Notes under the pieces: generated by a model
Told to the model about the DNA's origin: nothing
Databases searched by the model: none
The model's input: the letters and a program-made list of their open reading frames with translations, nothing else
In this document: one piece after another, positions 8,193 to 16,864 of the stretch
How positions within the stretch are numbered: position 1 is the stretch's first letter
Layout: the number at the start of each line of letters is the position of its first letter
Position numbers and translations under genes: made by a program
Assembly (NCBI RefSeq): GCF_900177545.1
Contig: NZ_FXBQ01000001.1
Coordinates: forward strand, 2,752,688 to 2,816,687
Reading direction: 5' to 3'
DNA length: 64,000 bases
From: Maritimibacter sp. HL-12
Lineage (GTDB): Bacteria; Pseudomonadota; Alphaproteobacteria; Rhodobacterales; Rhodobacteraceae

Positions 8193-8648
8193 ATGACCGG
8201 GACGACATTGGACATCGAGGCACGCAAGGGCTGGATGAGCCTGCTTGCGAAGGCCCCGCCCGCGCGGCTCGCCAGCCTTTTCGAGGAGGCCGGGGCAAGG
8301 CCTGGTTTCACCTGGCTTCGGCCTCCCGAGGTGGGGGGCGTCATGCTGCGCGGGCGTATGGGGGGCACCGGCGCGCCCTTCAACATGGGCGAGATGACCG
8401 TGACCCGCTGCGCGCTCAAGCTGGCGACCGGCGAGGTCGGGCATGGCTACGTGCAGGGTCGCGACAGGGCCCACGCCGAGCGCGCCGCGCTGGTGGATGC
8501 GCTGATGCAGACCGGCCGCGCCGACGAGCTGCGCGCCACGGTGCTCGCCCCGCTCGAAGCCGAGGCGCTGGTCGCCAGAACCTCGCGCGCGGCCAAGGCG
8601 GCGGCAACGCGGGTCGATTTCTTCACCATGGTTCGGGGAGAGGATTGA
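8193..8648 (+). CDS. phnG: C-P lyase core subunit PhnG
   Basis: This small subunit of the carbon-phosphorus lyase core complex has 151 aa. PhnG with PhnH, PhnI and PhnJ forms the (GHIJ)2 assembly, and with PhnI and PhnL it installs the ribose triphosphate on the phosphonate. The start MTGTTLDIEARKGWMSLLAKA fits the family N-terminus, and the C-terminal segment TRVDFFTMVRGED is characteristic. The ATG at 8193 is chosen over a TTG 36 bp upstream because it matches the conserved N-terminus. It is the first gene of the main C-P lyase operon; its TGA overlaps the phnH ATG. Confidence 0.92.
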   Translation: MTGTTLDIEARKGWMSLLAKAPPARLASLFEEAGARPGFTWLRPPEVGGVMLRGRMGGTGAPFNMGEMTVTRCALKLATGEVGHGYVQGRDRAHAERAALVDALMQTGRADELRATVLAPLEAEALVARTSRAAKAAATRVDFFTMVRGED

Positions 8649-9217
8649 TGCGGGACGATGTGCTCACCGGCGGATTTTCCGACGCCCCGGTTCAGTCCGC
8701 CCGGGCCTTTCGCGCAGCCCTCGATGCGCTGGCGCGGCCCGGCCGGATCGTGACGCTTTCGGGCGGTGCCGCGCCCGCGCCGCTGTCGACCGCCGCCGCA
8801 ACCCTGCTGCTCACGCTCTGCGATGGCGAGACGCCGCTATACCTTGCCCCCGGCCACGACGCGCCACAGGTGCGCGACTGGGTGGCCTTCCATATCGGTG
8901 CGCCGATTGTCGGCCCCGGCGAGGCGATGTTCGCGCTGGGCCGCTGGGCGGCGCTTGGCCGGCTCGACCACTACCCGGTCGGCACGCCGGACTACCCCGA
9001 CCGCTCGGCCACGCTGATCGTCGAGCTTGACCGCCTCGCGGCGGACGGTGCGCGTCTTACCGGCCCGGGGATCGCGACCGAGGCCCGGCTCTCGCTGCCC
9101 GAAACCGCGGCCTTCGAGGTCAACCGCACACGGTTCCCGCTGGGGCTCGATTTTTTCTTCACCGCGGGAACCGCGCTTGCCGCGCTGCCCCGCACCACGC
9201 GCGTGGAGGCTGGCTGA
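8648..9217 (+). CDS. phnH: C-P lyase core subunit PhnH
   Basis: This structural subunit of the C-P lyase core complex has 189 aa. It begins MRDDVLTGGFSDAPVQSARA and shows the PhnH pattern ALARPGR near residue 30 and the Gly/Pro-rich tail with FPLGLDFFF. PhnH resembles PLP-transferase folds but has no known cofactor; it scaffolds PhnG, PhnI and PhnJ. The ATG at 8648 overlaps the phnG stop and is preferred over an in-frame TTG one codon earlier. The stop overlaps the phnI ATG. Confidence 0.9.
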   Translation: MRDDVLTGGFSDAPVQSARAFRAALDALARPGRIVTLSGGAAPAPLSTAAATLLLTLCDGETPLYLAPGHDAPQVRDWVAFHIGAPIVGPGEAMFALGRWAALGRLDHYPVGTPDYPDRSATLIVELDRLAADGARLTGPGIATEARLSLPETAAFEVNRTRFPLGLDFFFTAGTALAALPRTTRVEAG

Positions 9218-10338
9218 TGTATGTCGCCGTCAAGGGTGGCGAGCGCGCCATCGACAATGCCCATGCCTGGCTTGCCGAGGAGCGCCGGGGCGATCCCGGC
9301 GTCGGCGAGCTTACGGTGCCGCAGATCCGCGAGCAGCTTTCTCTGGCGGTGAACCGGGTGATGGCGGAGGGCTCGCTCTACGACCCCGACCTGGCCGCGC
9401 TGGCGATCAAGCAGGCGCGCGGCGACATGATCGAGGCGATCTTTCTGATCCGGGCCTATCGCACCACGCTGCCGCGCATCGGCCACGCCAAGCCCGTCGA
9501 CACCGGCGCGATGGCCTGCGACAGGCGGATCAGCGCCACCTTCAAGGATGTGCCGGGCGGGCAGGTTCTGGGCCCGACTTTCGACTACACCCACCGGCTG
9601 ATCGACTTCGCCTTGGCCGCCGAGGGCGAGGCCCCGCGCTCCGAACAGGCAGACCCGTTGCCGGGCACGATGCCGCGTGTCACCGAGTATCTCAACCTCG
9701 ACGGGCTGATCCAGCCCGAGGCACCCTCTGATGACACACCGCCTGACATGACCCGCCAGCCGATGGAGTTTCCCGCCGGGCGGTCCTTGCGGTTGCAGGC
9801 GCTGACCCGGGGCGACGAGGGCTTCGTGCTCGGGATGGCCTATTCGACCCAGCGCGGCTACGCAAAGAACCACCCCTTCGTTGGCGAATTGCGGATTGGC
9901 ACGGTGGCGGTGGAGATCGACATCCCCGAGCTTGGCTTCGCGGTCGAGATCGGGGAAGTGGTGCTCACCGAGTGTGAAACCGTCAACCAGTTCACCGGCT
10001 CGAAGACCGAACCGGCGCAGTTCACCCGCGGCTATGGCCTCGTCTTCGGCCAATCGGAACGCAAGGCGATCTCGATGGCGCTGGTGGACCGCGCGTTGCG
10101 CTGGGCAGAGCTTGGCGAGGACAATCTCGGTGCCCCGGCGCAGGACGAGGAGTTCGTGTTGTCCCACGCCGACAACATCCAGGCGACGGGTTTTCTCGAA
10201 CACATCAAGCTGCCGCACTACGTTGATTTCCAATCCGAGCTGGAACTGGTGCGCCGGCTCAGGGCCGAGGCGCAGCAGGCCGGAACGTCCGCCGAGAGCG
10301 GCGGCACCGCTCCCCAAAGCGTGGAGGCGGCAGAATGA
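9217..10338 (+). CDS. phnI: C-P lyase core subunit PhnI
   Basis: PhnI has 373 aa and is the nucleosidase-like subunit. With PhnG, PhnH and PhnL it displaces adenine of ATP by the phosphonate to give ribose 1-phosphonate 5-triphosphate. The N-terminal MYVAVKGGERAIDNA is a family hallmark, and SGTs such as GYAKNHPFVGELRIG and VLSHADNIQATGFLEH are typical. The length matches the family (about 355-370). It overlaps phnH by 1 bp and the following HAD gene by 4 bp. The C-terminal 30 residues after about 345 are low-complexity and specific to this lineage. Confidence 0.93.
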   Translation: MYVAVKGGERAIDNAHAWLAEERRGDPGVGELTVPQIREQLSLAVNRVMAEGSLYDPDLAALAIKQARGDMIEAIFLIRAYRTTLPRIGHAKPVDTGAMACDRRISATFKDVPGGQVLGPTFDYTHRLIDFALAAEGEAPRSEQADPLPGTMPRVTEYLNLDGLIQPEAPSDDTPPDMTRQPMEFPAGRSLRLQALTRGDEGFVLGMAYSTQRGYAKNHPFVGELRIGTVAVEIDIPELGFAVEIGEVVLTECETVNQFTGSKTEPAQFTRGYGLVFGQSERKAISMALVDRALRWAELGEDNLGAPAQDEEFVLSHADNIQATGFLEHIKLPHYVDFQSELELVRRLRAEAQQAGTSAESGGTAPQSVEAAE

Positions 10339-10937
10339 AACCCTCGGCGGTGGTATTCGACATCGGCGGCGTGCTGGTAGACTGGGAGCCGGTGCGCGCC
10401 TTCGAGCCGGCTCTGGGCAGCCGCGCGGCGGCTGAGGCGTTCATGGCGCGGATCGGCTTTCGCGATCTCAACGTCAAGGCCGACGCGGGCGCGCGATTCA
10501 TCGATCTGGCTGGCGGGATCGAGGATGAAGCCGACCGCAAGGCCCTCGAAGGCTACGTTGACCATTTCGCGCGCAGCGTGGAGGTGGCAATCGAGGGAAC
10601 CTGGGCGCTGGTCGAGCGGCTGCGCGCAAGCGGCGTGCCGCTGCATGCGATCACCAACTGGTCGGCGGAGACATGGCCCGAGGGGCTGAAGGCGCATCCC
10701 CGGCTTGGCACCAGCTTCGGGGTGACGGTGGTTTCCGGTCAGGAAGGCGTGGCAAAACCCGACCCCCGCATCTTCGCGCTGCTCTGCGCGCGCGCGAACG
10801 TGGAACCCGACGCGTGCCTGTTCATCGACGATGGCCCGCACAACGTCGCCGCCGCACGCGCCTTTGGTATGGACGCGGTGCAGTTCTCCGATCCGGGCAG
10901 GCTGGCCACGGATCTTGCCGAAAGGGGCCTGCTGTGA
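10335..10937 (+). CDS. HAD-family hydrolase embedded in the C-P lyase operon
   Basis: This haloacid-dehalogenase-like phosphatase has 200 aa. Motif I is VFDIGGVLVDWEP with catalytic Asp10, motif II is in HAITNWS, the motif III Lys is in GVAKPDPRIF and motif IV is FIDDGPHNV. It resembles the YihX/2-haloacid dehalogenase subgroup, in which the second Asp of DxD is replaced by Gly. It overlaps phnI by 4 bp and phnJ by 4 bp, so it is fully integrated in the operon. A role in dephosphorylating a ribose phosphate or sugar intermediate of the pathway is plausible but not shown. Classical E. coli phn operons do not have a gene here. Confidence 0.85.
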   Translation: MKPSAVVFDIGGVLVDWEPVRAFEPALGSRAAAEAFMARIGFRDLNVKADAGARFIDLAGGIEDEADRKALEGYVDHFARSVEVAIEGTWALVERLRASGVPLHAITNWSAETWPEGLKAHPRLGTSFGVTVVSGQEGVAKPDPRIFALLCARANVEPDACLFIDDGPHNVAAARAFGMDAVQFSDPGRLATDLAERGLL

Positions 10938-11794
10938 GCGCCTACAACTTCGCCTATCTCGACGAACAAACCAAGCGGATGATCCGCCGCGCCCTGCTCA
11001 AGGCCATCGCCATTCCCGGCTACCAGGTGCCGTTTGCCAGCCGCGAAATGCCGATGCCCTACGGCTGGGGCACCGGCGGGGTGCAGGTCACCGCCGCCTG
11101 CCTCACCCCCGAGGACCGGCTCAAGGTGATCGACCAGGGCGCGGACGATACCACCAACGCGATCTCGATCCGCAAGTTCTTCGAAACCACCGCCGGGGTA
11201 GAGACCACCGAGCGCACCGGCGAGGCGACGGTGATCCAGACCCGCCACCGGATTCCCGAAGCGCCGCTGGGGGACGACCAGATCCTCGTCTACCAGGTGC
11301 CGATCCCGGAGCCCCTGCGCTTTCTGGAGCCGCGCGAGACCGAGACCCGGCGGATGCATGCGCTCGAGGAATACGGGCTGATGCACGTCAAGCTCTACGA
11401 AGACATCGCCCGCCACGGCGCGATCGCCACCTCCTATGCCTACCCGGTGAAGGTGGAAGGGCGCTACGTGATGGACCCGTCGCCGATCCCGAAATTCGAC
11501 AACCCCAAGCTCGAAAGCGCTGCGATCCAGTTGTTCGGCGCGGGGCGTGAGCAACGGATCTACGCGATCCCGCCGCATACCAGGGTGGTCAGCCTCGATT
11601 TCGAGGATCACCCCTTCGTCGCCTCCAAGGCCGATCACGCCTGCGATCTCTGCGGGGCCGAGCAAAGCTACCTCGACGAGGTGATCGTCGACGACGCGGG
11701 CGGGCGGATGTTCGTCTGCTCCGACACCGATTTCTGCGCCACGCGGCAGGCCGAGGGCCATCGCGGACGCTTCAGCCCGGAGGCGGCGGAATGA
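10934..11794 (+). CDS. phnJ: Carbon-phosphorus lyase PhnJ (radical SAM)
   Basis: This is the catalytic C-P lyase subunit, 286 aa. It cleaves ribose 1-phosphonate 5-phosphate to the cyclic ribose phosphate plus alkane, using SAM and a 4Fe-4S cluster. The unusual cluster motif is intact: Cys237-x2-Cys240-x21-Cys262, followed by x5-Cys268. The glycyl-radical Gly is in AIPGYQVPF (Gly29, equivalent to E. coli Gly32). The sequence is close to E. coli PhnJ throughout, including MPMPYGWGTGG. It starts at GTG 10934, overlapping the HAD stop. A pair of hairpins follows before phnK. Confidence 0.96.
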   Translation: MSAYNFAYLDEQTKRMIRRALLKAIAIPGYQVPFASREMPMPYGWGTGGVQVTAACLTPEDRLKVIDQGADDTTNAISIRKFFETTAGVETTERTGEATVIQTRHRIPEAPLGDDQILVYQVPIPEPLRFLEPRETETRRMHALEEYGLMHVKLYEDIARHGAIATSYAYPVKVEGRYVMDPSPIPKFDNPKLESAAIQLFGAGREQRIYAIPPHTRVVSLDFEDHPFVASKADHACDLCGAEQSYLDEVIVDDAGGRMFVCSDTDFCATRQAEGHRGRFSPEAAE

Positions 11795-11799
11795 ACGGC

Positions 11800-11847
11800 G
11801 CAAATTTCTGCGAAGAAATTTGCCAGGAATTTTCGAAAATTCCTGGC
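11800..11847. repeat. Two adjacent perfect hairpins between phnJ and phnK
   Basis: The first inverted repeat spans 11800-11823 with 10-bp perfect arms (GCAAATTTCT and its complement) and a 4-nt GCGA loop. The second spans 11822-11847, a perfect 26-bp palindrome centred on TTTTCGAAAA with arms starting GCCAGGAATTTTC. They fill the only sizeable gap inside the phnG-N operon, and phnK's ribosome site (GAGGAGG) follows directly. No T-run follows, so they look like RNA-processing or stability hairpins, or a REP-like repeat, and not a terminator. Confidence 0.75.
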
Positions 11848-11864
11848 CGCGAGGAGGCAAGGTC

Positions 11865-12635
11865 ATGACCCCGCTGCTGTCGGTACGCGATATCGCGAAA
11901 TTCTACGGGCCCCGGGTGGGCTGCGAGGGGGTGAGCTTCGATCTCTACCCCGGCGAGGTGATGGGGATCGTCGGGGAATCCGGCTCCGGCAAGTCGACGC
12001 TGCTGAACGTGCTCGCCGGGCACCTGCCCGCCGATCGCGGCGAGGTTCTGTTCGACACCCGCGCCGAGGGACTCAAGGACACGCTCACCATGAGCGAACC
12101 CGAGCGGCGGATGCTCTCGCGCACCGATTGGGCCTTCGTGCACCAGAACCCGCGCGACGGGCTTCGGATGGGGGTGAGCGCCGGTGGCAACGTCGGCGAG
12201 CGGCTGATGGCGGTGGGGGCGCGGCACTACGGCGAGATCCGCGACACTGCGCTCGACTGGCTCGGCCGGGTCGAGATCGAGGCGGGCCGGATCGATGACC
12301 GTCCGAATGCGTTTTCCGGCGGGATGCAGCAGCGCCTCCAGATCGCGCGCAACCTCGTGACCGGCCCGCGGCTGGTGTTCATGGACGAGCCAACCGGCGG
12401 GCTCGACGTGAGCGTGCAGGCGCGCCTGCTCGACCTGTTGCGCGGTCTGGTGCGCGAGATGGGGCTTTCGGTGCTCATCGTCACCCATGATCTCGCGGTC
12501 GTGCGGTTGCTTGCCGACCGGCTGATGGTGATGAAATCGGGCCGCGTGGTGGAGGCCGGGCTCACCGACCAGGTGCTCGACGATCCGCAGCATCCCTATA
12601 CCCAGCTTCTCGTTTCCTCCGTGTTGCAGGTCTAG
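11865..12635 (+). CDS. phnK: C-P lyase ABC-type ATPase PhnK
   Basis: This ABC-family ATPase binds the PhnJ dimer of the C-P lyase core and is not a transporter component; 256 aa. Walker A is GESGSGKST (about residues 37-45), the signature is [14 protein letters not shown], Walker B is [12 protein letters not shown] and the H-loop is VTHDLAV. The dipeptide-transporter-like C-terminus includes [14 protein letters not shown]. The ATG at 11865 has GAGGAGG about 7 bp upstream; an in-frame ATG 45 bp earlier falls inside the upstream hairpin and would give a non-homologous N-terminus. It sits 9 bp before the CorA-like gene. Confidence 0.93.
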   Translation: MTPLLSVRDIAKFYGPRVGCEGVSFDLYPGEVMGIVGESGSGKSTLLNVLAGHLPADRGEVLFDTRAEGLKDTLTMSEPERRMLSRTDWAFVHQNPRDGLRMGVSAGGNVGERLMAVGARHYGEIRDTALDWLGRVEIEAGRIDDRPNAFSGGMQQRLQIARNLVTGPRLVFMDEPTGGLDVSVQARLLDLLRGLVREMGLSVLIVTHDLAVVRLLADRLMVMKSGRVVEAGLTDQVLDDPQHPYTQLLVSSVLQV

Positions 12636-12644
12636 GCGAACGCC

Positions 12645-13604
12645 ATGTTGCAGGCCTACAGGATATCCGCCGGTCGCCTCACCCGCCTTGCCGAGGACGA
12701 GGCTCTGGCCCGCGCCGTATGGATCGACCTCTGCGCGCCCGACCCGGGGCAGGTGGCCGAGGTCGAGGCGCTGGGGGTCGCGGTGCCGACGCGCGACGAC
12801 ATGGAGGCGATCGAGCTTTCGGCGCGGCTCTACCGCGAGGCCGGAGTCGATTACATGACCGTCGTGTTGCCGGGCATGACGCCGGAAGGCGTGCCGGTTC
12901 TGGCACCGGTCACCTTCATCCTCGACGGCACCCGGCTGGTGACGGTCCGCCATCACGCGCCGCGGCCCTTCGAGGCCTTCCCCGCGCGCACCGGGCGCGG
13001 ACCGCTGGAAACCGCCGATGCCGCCGGGGTCTTTCTTGGCCTTGCCGAGCAGATCATCGCCCGCTTCGCCGATATTCTCGAAGAGATCGGCTCGGCGCTC
13101 GATGCGCTCTCCGCGCGGGTTTTCACGGATGGTCACGCCGCCGCCCGGGGCAGCCTGCGCGGCGCGCTGACCACGATCGGCCGGGTCGGCGATCGGGTCG
13201 GTCGGGTCCGGCTCGGGCTGCTGACGATGGAGCGGGCGCTTTCGTTCTACGGACAGACGCTGCACGAGGGCGCGGGGGACGCGCCGCGCGCCTCGGTCGT
13301 CGCGGCCTTGCAGCGCGACATCGCGGCGCTCGCCGAACACGCAGATTTCGTCTACGCCCGTATCGGCCTCGTCGACGATGCGACGCTGGGCATGATCGGG
13401 CTCGAACAGAACGCCGCGCTGCGGATCTTCTCGGTGGTGGCGGTGTTGTTCATGCCGCCCACGCTGGTGGCCTCGGTCTACGGCATGAATTTTGCCGCCA
13501 TGCCCGAGCTCGGCCAGCCCTGGGGCTACCCCGTGGCGCTCGCGCTCATGCTCGCCTCGGCGGCGCTCACATACCTGATCTTCAAATGGAAAAAATGGCT
13601 CTAG
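12645..13604 (+). CDS. CorA-family divalent cation channel in the phn operon
   Basis: This CorA/ZntB-type magnesium or metal channel has 319 aa. It has a large cytoplasmic N-domain with a long helix (about residues 125-260) and two C-terminal membrane segments at about 262-281 and 296-314. The first ends in the pore signature YGMNF (Gly280-Met-Asn). The ATG at 12645 follows phnK by 9 bp and the stop precedes phnL by 8 bp, so it is part of the operon. C-P lyase uses ATP and metal ions, and Mg uptake could support growth when phosphate, the main Mg counter-ion, is limiting; that link is inference. Confidence 0.87.
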   Translation: MLQAYRISAGRLTRLAEDEALARAVWIDLCAPDPGQVAEVEALGVAVPTRDDMEAIELSARLYREAGVDYMTVVLPGMTPEGVPVLAPVTFILDGTRLVTVRHHAPRPFEAFPARTGRGPLETADAAGVFLGLAEQIIARFADILEEIGSALDALSARVFTDGHAAARGSLRGALTTIGRVGDRVGRVRLGLLTMERALSFYGQTLHEGAGDAPRASVVAALQRDIAALAEHADFVYARIGLVDDATLGMIGLEQNAALRIFSVVAVLFMPPTLVASVYGMNFAAMPELGQPWGYPVALALMLASAALTYLIFKWKKWL

Positions 13605-13612
13605 GGGGCATC

Positions 13613-14304
<692 letters not shown>

Positions 14305-14308
<4 letters not shown>

Positions 14309-14844
14309 GCGGCATCTTCGCCATCGTCGGGCCTTCGGGCGTTGGCAAGGACAGCCTGATGCGCGCGGCGGCGCAGCGGCTGCCCGGGCTGCACCTCGTG
14401 CGCCGGGTGATCACCCGCGATCCCGACGCCGGTGGCGAAGACTTCGACGCCGTGAGCCGGGAAGAATTTCAACGCCTGCACGCCGCCGGGGCCTTCGCGC
14501 TCGACTGGGAGGCGCACGGGCTGCGCTATGGCATTCCCGCCGAGGTGACCCGGCGTCTCGCGCGCGGCGAAACCGTGCTGTTCAACGGCTCGCGGGCGAT
14601 GCTGGGGCAGGCGGCGCAAGTGTTCCCGGCGCTGCGGGTGATCCACGTCACCGCCCGCCCGGAGGTGCTGGCGGCGCGGCTTGCGGCGCGCGGGCGGGAA
14701 ACCCCCGCCGAGATATCGGCCCGGTTGGAGCGGGCCCGGCTGGCCTTGCCGGCGGGGCTCGACGTGGTCGAGATCGACAATTCCGGCGCGCTGGAAACGG
14801 CGACGGACGCGCTCGTTGCACTGCTTCACCCGGCCAGCGTGTAG
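14305..14844 (+). CDS. phnN: Ribose 1,5-bisphosphate phosphokinase PhnN
   Basis: PhnN phosphorylates ribose 1,5-bisphosphate to PRPP, the last step of the C-P lyase route; 179 aa, cytosolic. It has the guanylate-kinase-like P-loop [10 protein letters not shown] at residues 9-18, [15 protein letters not shown] and a lid rich in Arg ([18 protein letters not shown]). The GTG at 14305 overlaps the phnL stop. It converges with the DUF1045 gene, the two coding ends overlapping by 19 bp. Confidence 0.92.
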
Positions 14845-15512
14845 CGGTTGAGAAGATGGAACATGCCGTCCTCGTCCTCGCCGAACAGGCACAGATCCTT
14901 GATCCGGAACGGGCGTGGCAGGAGCGGCGCGAGCACGGGGTCGAGCGCGCGCGCGCTCTGGTCGAGGGCGGCCTCGGAGAGCTTGCCGGTGAGCGTAAGA
15001 TGGAAACGGAAATCGTCCATCACGTATGGATAGCCCCACGTGGCGAGATTGGCCTGCTGTCGCGGCGTGAGATCAGCGGCCCGGCGCCGGCGGTCAAGCT
15101 CGGCTTGGGTGGGCGGCTGGCGGTGCCGGTCCAGCCCCTGGACAACCTCCGCCGCGAGGGCCGCGAGCGGTGCGGTGTCGCCCTCGGGCGTCAGGGCGAG
15201 AAAGCCGCCAAGCCGGTGAAGCGCAAGACCGTCGAGGGTGACCGGGGCGAGATGGGCACAAAGAACGGCGAGATCGGCTTCGAGCGCGCCGGGGCTGGTG
15301 GCGAGGCCGAAGGGTGGCTTGATCGTGCCGTGAAAGCCGTATTTGCGCGGCGTTGCGGTGATCTCGTTGGCGGGCATCGGCAGGCCGGGCAGGGCGAGCG
15401 GCCCGGCCGAGCGCCCCCGCGCAGCGTCCCACCCGAGCCATTCGGCCGCGAAATCGGCGAACGCCCCGGCTTCGGGCGCGTAGTAGACGGCGAAACGAGA
15501 ATATTTTTTCAT
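14826..15512 (-). CDS. DUF1045 protein, putative 2H phosphoesterase of the phn cluster
   Basis: This 228-aa protein belongs to the family called phosphonate metabolism protein (DUF1045). Two H-x-T motifs 110 residues apart, FHGTIKP (His61, Thr63) and FHLTLTG (His171, Thr173), are the signature of 2H phosphoesterases, which open cyclic phosphates or hydrolyse 2',3' linkages. No phnP (cyclic ribose phosphate phosphodiesterase) is seen in the window, so this protein may take that step. It lies opposite to and overlaps the end of phnN, and is divergent from the second phnM across 80 bp carrying a Pho-box-like repeat. Confidence 0.85.
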   Translation of the reverse strand: MKKYSRFAVYYAPEAGAFADFAAEWLGWDAARGRSAGPLALPGLPMPANEITATPRKYGFHGTIKPPFGLATSPGALEADLAVLCAHLAPVTLDGLALHRLGGFLALTPEGDTAPLAALAAEVVQGLDRHRQPPTQAELDRRRRAADLTPRQQANLATWGYPYVMDDFRFHLTLTGKLSEAALDQSARALDPVLAPLLPRPFRIKDLCLFGEDEDGMFHLLNRYTLAG

Positions 15513-15533
15513 GCACCCGGACCTAGCCGCATT

Positions 15534-15551
15534 TTGTCACAATTCGGTGAC
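15534..15551 (+). promoter_or_regulatory. Candidate Pho box between DUF1045 and phnM
   Basis: The units TTGTCAC (15534-15540) and CGGTGAC (15545-15551) are separated by AATT, again 7-4-7 geometry, and a weaker third unit CGGTGGC follows at 15556 at the same 11-bp pitch. The first unit is identical to the first unit before plcP. It lies about 42 bp before phnM. Confidence 0.42.
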
Positions 15552-15592
15552 GGGGCGGTGGCAGTCAAGCGCGGTGAACAACGGAGAGCGAT

Positions 15593-16732
15593 ATGACCGA
15601 CCAGATCCTGACCAACGCGCGGATCGTGCTGGAAGACGAGGTGATCACCGGCAGCCTGACGCTGCGCGATGGCCGTATCGCGGCGATCGACAGCGGCACC
15701 ACCCGCGCTTCGGGTGCGGTCGATCTCGCGGGCGACATGCTGATCCCCGGCCTTGTCGAGCTGCATACCGACAACCTCGAACGCCACATCGAGCCGCGCC
15801 CGAAGGTCGACTGGCCGCATGCCGCCGCGATCCTGGCCCACGATGGCGAACTGGCCAGTGTCGGGATCACCACGGTGTTCGACGCGATGCGGGTGGGGTC
15901 GATCCCGCAGGGCAAGGCGCGCTTCGTGAAATACGCGCGCAACCTCGCCAGCGAGCTTTGGGGCCTGCGCGAGGCGGGCGCGCTCAGGATCAACCACTAT
16001 CTGCACCTGCGCGCCGAGGTTTGCTCGGAAACGCTGGTCGAGGAACTCGATGAATTCGGCGCCGAGGACCGGGTGGGAATCGTGAGCCTGATGGATCACA
16101 CCCCCGGCCAGCGCCAGTTTCGCGATGTGTCCAAGCTCAGGCATTACGTGCAGGGCAAGCTCGGCCTCACCGATCCCGAGTTCGACGCCCACGTGGCCGA
16201 ACTCAAGGCGCTGCGCGACAGCCATGGCGACCGCCACGAGGCCGAGGCGGTGGCCGCCGCGCGACGCTACGGCGCGGTGCTGGCGAGCCACGACGATACC
16301 ACCCGCGAACAGGTGGCGGTGAGCGCGGCGCATGGCATCCGCCTGGCCGAGTTTCCCACCACGGCGGAGGCCGCCGGGGCCTGCCACGAGCACGGAATCG
16401 CGGTGATGATGGGGGCACCGAACCTGATCCGGGGCGGATCGCACTCCGGTAACGTTGCCGCGAAGGATCTGGCCGAGGCGGGGCTCCTCGATATCCTGTC
16501 GTCGGATTATGTGCCCTCGGCGCTGATGACCGCTGCCTTCGGGCTTGCCGATCTCTGGGAAGACACCCCGCGCGCCATCGCCACCGTCACCGCCAACCCC
16601 GCCCGCGCCGCCGGGCTCGACGACCGCGGCCGCATCGCGCCGGGGCTGCACGGCGATCTCGTGCGGGTTGCGCGGGTGCAGGATACCCCGGTTGTGCGCG
16701 GTGTGTGGTGCCATGGGCGCCAGGTGGGATGA
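15593..16732 (+). CDS. phnM: PhnM, ribose 1-methylphosphonate 5-triphosphate diphosphatase, second paralogue
   Basis: This amidohydrolase of the canonical PhnM type has 379 aa. Metal-binding and family motifs are LIPGLVELHTDNLERH (about residues 49-64), MDHTPGQRQF near 168, SHDDTT near 229, FPTTAEAA, MGAPNLIRGGSHSGN near 270 and LSSDYVPSALM near 300. These match E. coli PhnM closely, so this is the better candidate for the RPnTP hydrolase of the C-P lyase route. It has its own promoter region divergent from DUF1045. The ATG has CGGAGAG about 5 bp upstream. It ends convergent with the secretion operon. Confidence 0.93.
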   Translation: MTDQILTNARIVLEDEVITGSLTLRDGRIAAIDSGTTRASGAVDLAGDMLIPGLVELHTDNLERHIEPRPKVDWPHAAAILAHDGELASVGITTVFDAMRVGSIPQGKARFVKYARNLASELWGLREAGALRINHYLHLRAEVCSETLVEELDEFGAEDRVGIVSLMDHTPGQRQFRDVSKLRHYVQGKLGLTDPEFDAHVAELKALRDSHGDRHEAEAVAAARRYGAVLASHDDTTREQVAVSAAHGIRLAEFPTTAEAAGACHEHGIAVMMGAPNLIRGGSHSGNVAAKDLAEAGLLDILSSDYVPSALMTAAFGLADLWEDTPRAIATVTANPARAAGLDDRGRIAPGLHGDLVRVARVQDTPVVRGVWCHGRQVG

Positions 16733-16864
16733 GGTTGTCGCCGGCAGGTGCCGCCGACCTGGCATGAATGCCCGCACAAGGCGCGCGGCGGGGTGTTTCG
16801 GCATGGTCCTTCGCGAAAGCGGGGTCGGGCCGGCGTCCTTGTCCCATGAGGCCAGGCGTCTCGC

